Shown piece after piece: positions 5,637 to 6,345 of a stretch of DNA of 6,345 nucleotides. The notes beneath the pieces were generated by a model, which searched no databases, had not been told where the DNA came from, and saw only the letters and a program-made list of their open reading frames with translations. The position numbers and the translations under genes are program-made. Position 1 is the stretch's first letter. Each line of letters begins with the position of its first letter. The DNA comes from Nitrospirota bacterium (lineage in GTDB: Bacteria; Nitrospirota; Nitrospiria; Nitrospirales; UBA8639): NCBI GenBank assembly GCA_003233615.1, contig QIMB01000447.1, forward strand, positions 1 to 6,345, written 5' to 3'.

Positions 5637-5702
5637 CTGTAGAAAATTGCCCCGAATACAAATTTTCTATTTGTAGCAATTTGCCCCATCTGTAGGAAAG
5701 CG
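5637..5702. repeat. Tandem TGTAG/TTGCCCC motifs in the divergent region
   Basis: CTGTAGAAAATTGCCCC (5637-5653) and TTGTAGCAATTTGCCCC (5671-5687) match at 14 of 17 positions, with starts 34 bp apart. A third partial unit, CTGTAGGAAAGCG, begins at 5690. The second contains the palindrome GCAA-T-TTGC. Repeated sites upstream of a divergent regulator suggest protein binding, perhaps by the activator on its own upstream region, but nothing identifies the protein. Confidence 0.4.
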
Positions 5703-5938
5703 ATATTACCCGCTTGTCATACCCATCATGACTAGGAACCTATCCAAGATTAGACTGATCTACTACGGTTGCAATGGATTTGGCCAGATTTCTCGATCCT
5801 TTTCGTTCAATAGTCCCCACTATTCGCCTCAAACGATCAAAAAATCTGACTCAAACCAGCTCAACCTCGTGACGATCGCTCATCTCGGACAGGCTCCTAG
5901 ACTATTCAATAATAATCAATCTTGCGACTGTTTCCCGT

Positions 5939-5953
5939 TCTCAATATGTGAGA
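5939..5953. promoter_or_regulatory. Candidate enhancer dyad for the sigma-54 promoter
   Basis: TCTCA-ATATG-TGAGA is an inverted repeat with 5-bp arms. Its centre at 5946 is about 92 bp upstream of the predicted start near 6038, within the usual range for NtrC-class activator sites. Such activators usually bind paired dyads, and I do not see a convincing second copy nearby. Confidence 0.35.
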
Positions 5954-6011
5954 GAGTTTCTGGGTCTGTATTATCCTTGAAAACCCCGAAAGAAAAGACA
6001 CAGACTTACAG

Positions 6012-6027
6012 TGGCACTTCTTTTGCT
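6012..6027 (+). promoter_or_regulatory. Sigma-54 promoter of the universal stress protein gene
   Basis: TGGCAC-TTCTT-TTGCT matches the -24/-12 consensus TGGCACG-N4-TTGCW at every defined position but one. GG (6013-6014) and GC (6025-6026) are separated by exactly 10 bases, as RpoN requires. Predicted transcription starts near 6038, giving a leader of about 40 nt with AAAGGA (6065-6070) before the ATG at 6078. The adjacent divergent gene encodes the kind of activator this promoter class needs. No match of similar quality was noticed elsewhere in the window. Confidence 0.8.
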
Positions 6028-6077
6028 CGGTTAGAACTACCATGGCCTGTCAAACATTCCTTAGAAAGGACCCTTCA

Positions 6078-6345
6078 ATGAAGATCATCTGCGCTGTTGA
6101 TGGCTCTTCTTGTTCGACGCATGCAGTTCAAGCCCTTGCACATCTCACGCCACCCAAGGAATTAGCCCTCGTTCATGCCCTCAACCTTCCCGATTTCAAT
6201 TACGCCATGATTACGCCTGACCTTCGGGCTGAAGTTCAGGCCGATATGGAAGCCAGTTTACGCAAGGAAGGGGAAGGGATTCTCTCTCAAGCCAGGGAAC
6301 AGCTCCCTGCTGACTTTTCTCATGTCCAACAGATTCATCAAGTCG
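6078..6345 (+). CDS. Universal stress protein (UspA family), 5' part
   Basis: The reading frame starts at ATG 6078, seven bases after AAAGGA, and stays open to the window end (89 full codons). The start MKIICAVDGSSCSTHAVQAL is the classical Usp beginning: a hydrophobic first strand, then Asp8-Gly9-Ser10 of the nucleotide-binding pocket and helix 1. A second strand follows (ELALVHAL, about 28-35), then a hydrophilic helical stretch with Glu/Gln/Arg (about 50-75). The Gly-rich ATP-binding loop of a full-length Usp of about 140-150 residues would lie beyond the window, so ATP binding cannot be judged. Usp proteins are cytoplasmic factors in survival under starvation, redox or membrane stress. 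The sigma-54 promoter makes control by the divergent two-component system the likely regulation. Confidence 0.88.
   Translation, partial: MKIICAVDGSSCSTHAVQALAHLTPPKELALVHALNLPDFNYAMITPDLRAEVQADMEASLRKEGEGILSQAREQLPADFSHVQQIHQV

Larger units (their letters stand above)
5506..6077. other. Divergent regulatory region between the activator and stress-protein genes
   Basis: This 572-bp stretch is long for an otherwise compact region and holds no convincing gene. A 117-codon plus-strand frame at 5728-6081 is unlike any family I know, lacks a ribosome binding site and spans the sigma-54 promoter, so it is treated as spurious. Signals listed separately are a palindrome and possible sigma-70 promoter for the activator gene (5533-5574), a tandem TGTAG/TTGCCCC motif (5637-5702), a dyad (5939-5953) and the sigma-54 promoter (6012-6027). 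The 5703-5938 interval shows nothing specific. Confidence 0.6.

Noticed and set aside
5728..6081. 117-codon plus-strand frame upstream of the stress-protein gene.
   Set aside because: It has no ribosome binding site or recognisable family, and it contains the sigma-54 promoter and the usp start.

Overview
The window comes from a Gram-negative-type bacterium of moderate GC content: it has a sigma-54 promoter, an NtrC-class activator and strong Shine-Dalgarno sites on several genes. The gene set and style of intergenic DNA would fit an environmental lineage such as Nitrospirota, but that is only a guess from general resemblance, because no marker gene is present.

Positions 1-1910 are loosely packed. 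They hold the tail of an unidentified gene (1-102), a small dodecin-family gene (212-415), and a small carboxymuconolactone decarboxylase/AhpD-like gene with a redox CxxC motif (687-941). After these comes decayed DNA. A 34-residue orphan reading frame (960-1064) is followed on the minus strand by a broken YbaK/ProX-type aminoacyl-tRNA deacylase. The deacylase has a stop at codon 34 and loses homology around codon 52, next to a sequence that folds like group II intron domain V. Two diverged copies of an intergenic repeat of about 110 bp lie in opposite orientation on either side of the decarboxylase gene and this decayed DNA. Each copy is associated with a copy of a 16-bp motif.

Positions 1911-5505 are compact. 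A cation diffusion facilitator gene (1911-2828, plus) converges on, and overlaps by 29 bp, a two-component operon on the minus strand: an NtrC-class sigma-54 activator (5505-4126) followed by a soluble PAS histidine kinase (4002-2800). The 123 bp between the two signalling genes is built from a degenerate 7-bp repeat (GCGTGAG/GCGTAAG). The repeat folds into a hairpin of roughly 87 nt ending 12 nt before the kinase start codon.

Positions 5506-6077 are a divergent regulatory region. Facing right is a near-consensus sigma-54 promoter (TGGCAC-N5-TTGCT, exact GG-N10-GC) 51 bp before the start of a universal-stress-protein gene that runs off the window (6078 onward). A dyad centred near -92 of this promoter is a candidate enhancer for the activator. 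The simplest model is a local circuit: the kinase phosphorylates the activator, which drives sigma-54 transcription of the divergent stress gene. The metal exporter may be part of the same stress response, but no sequence evidence ties its promoter to the activator.
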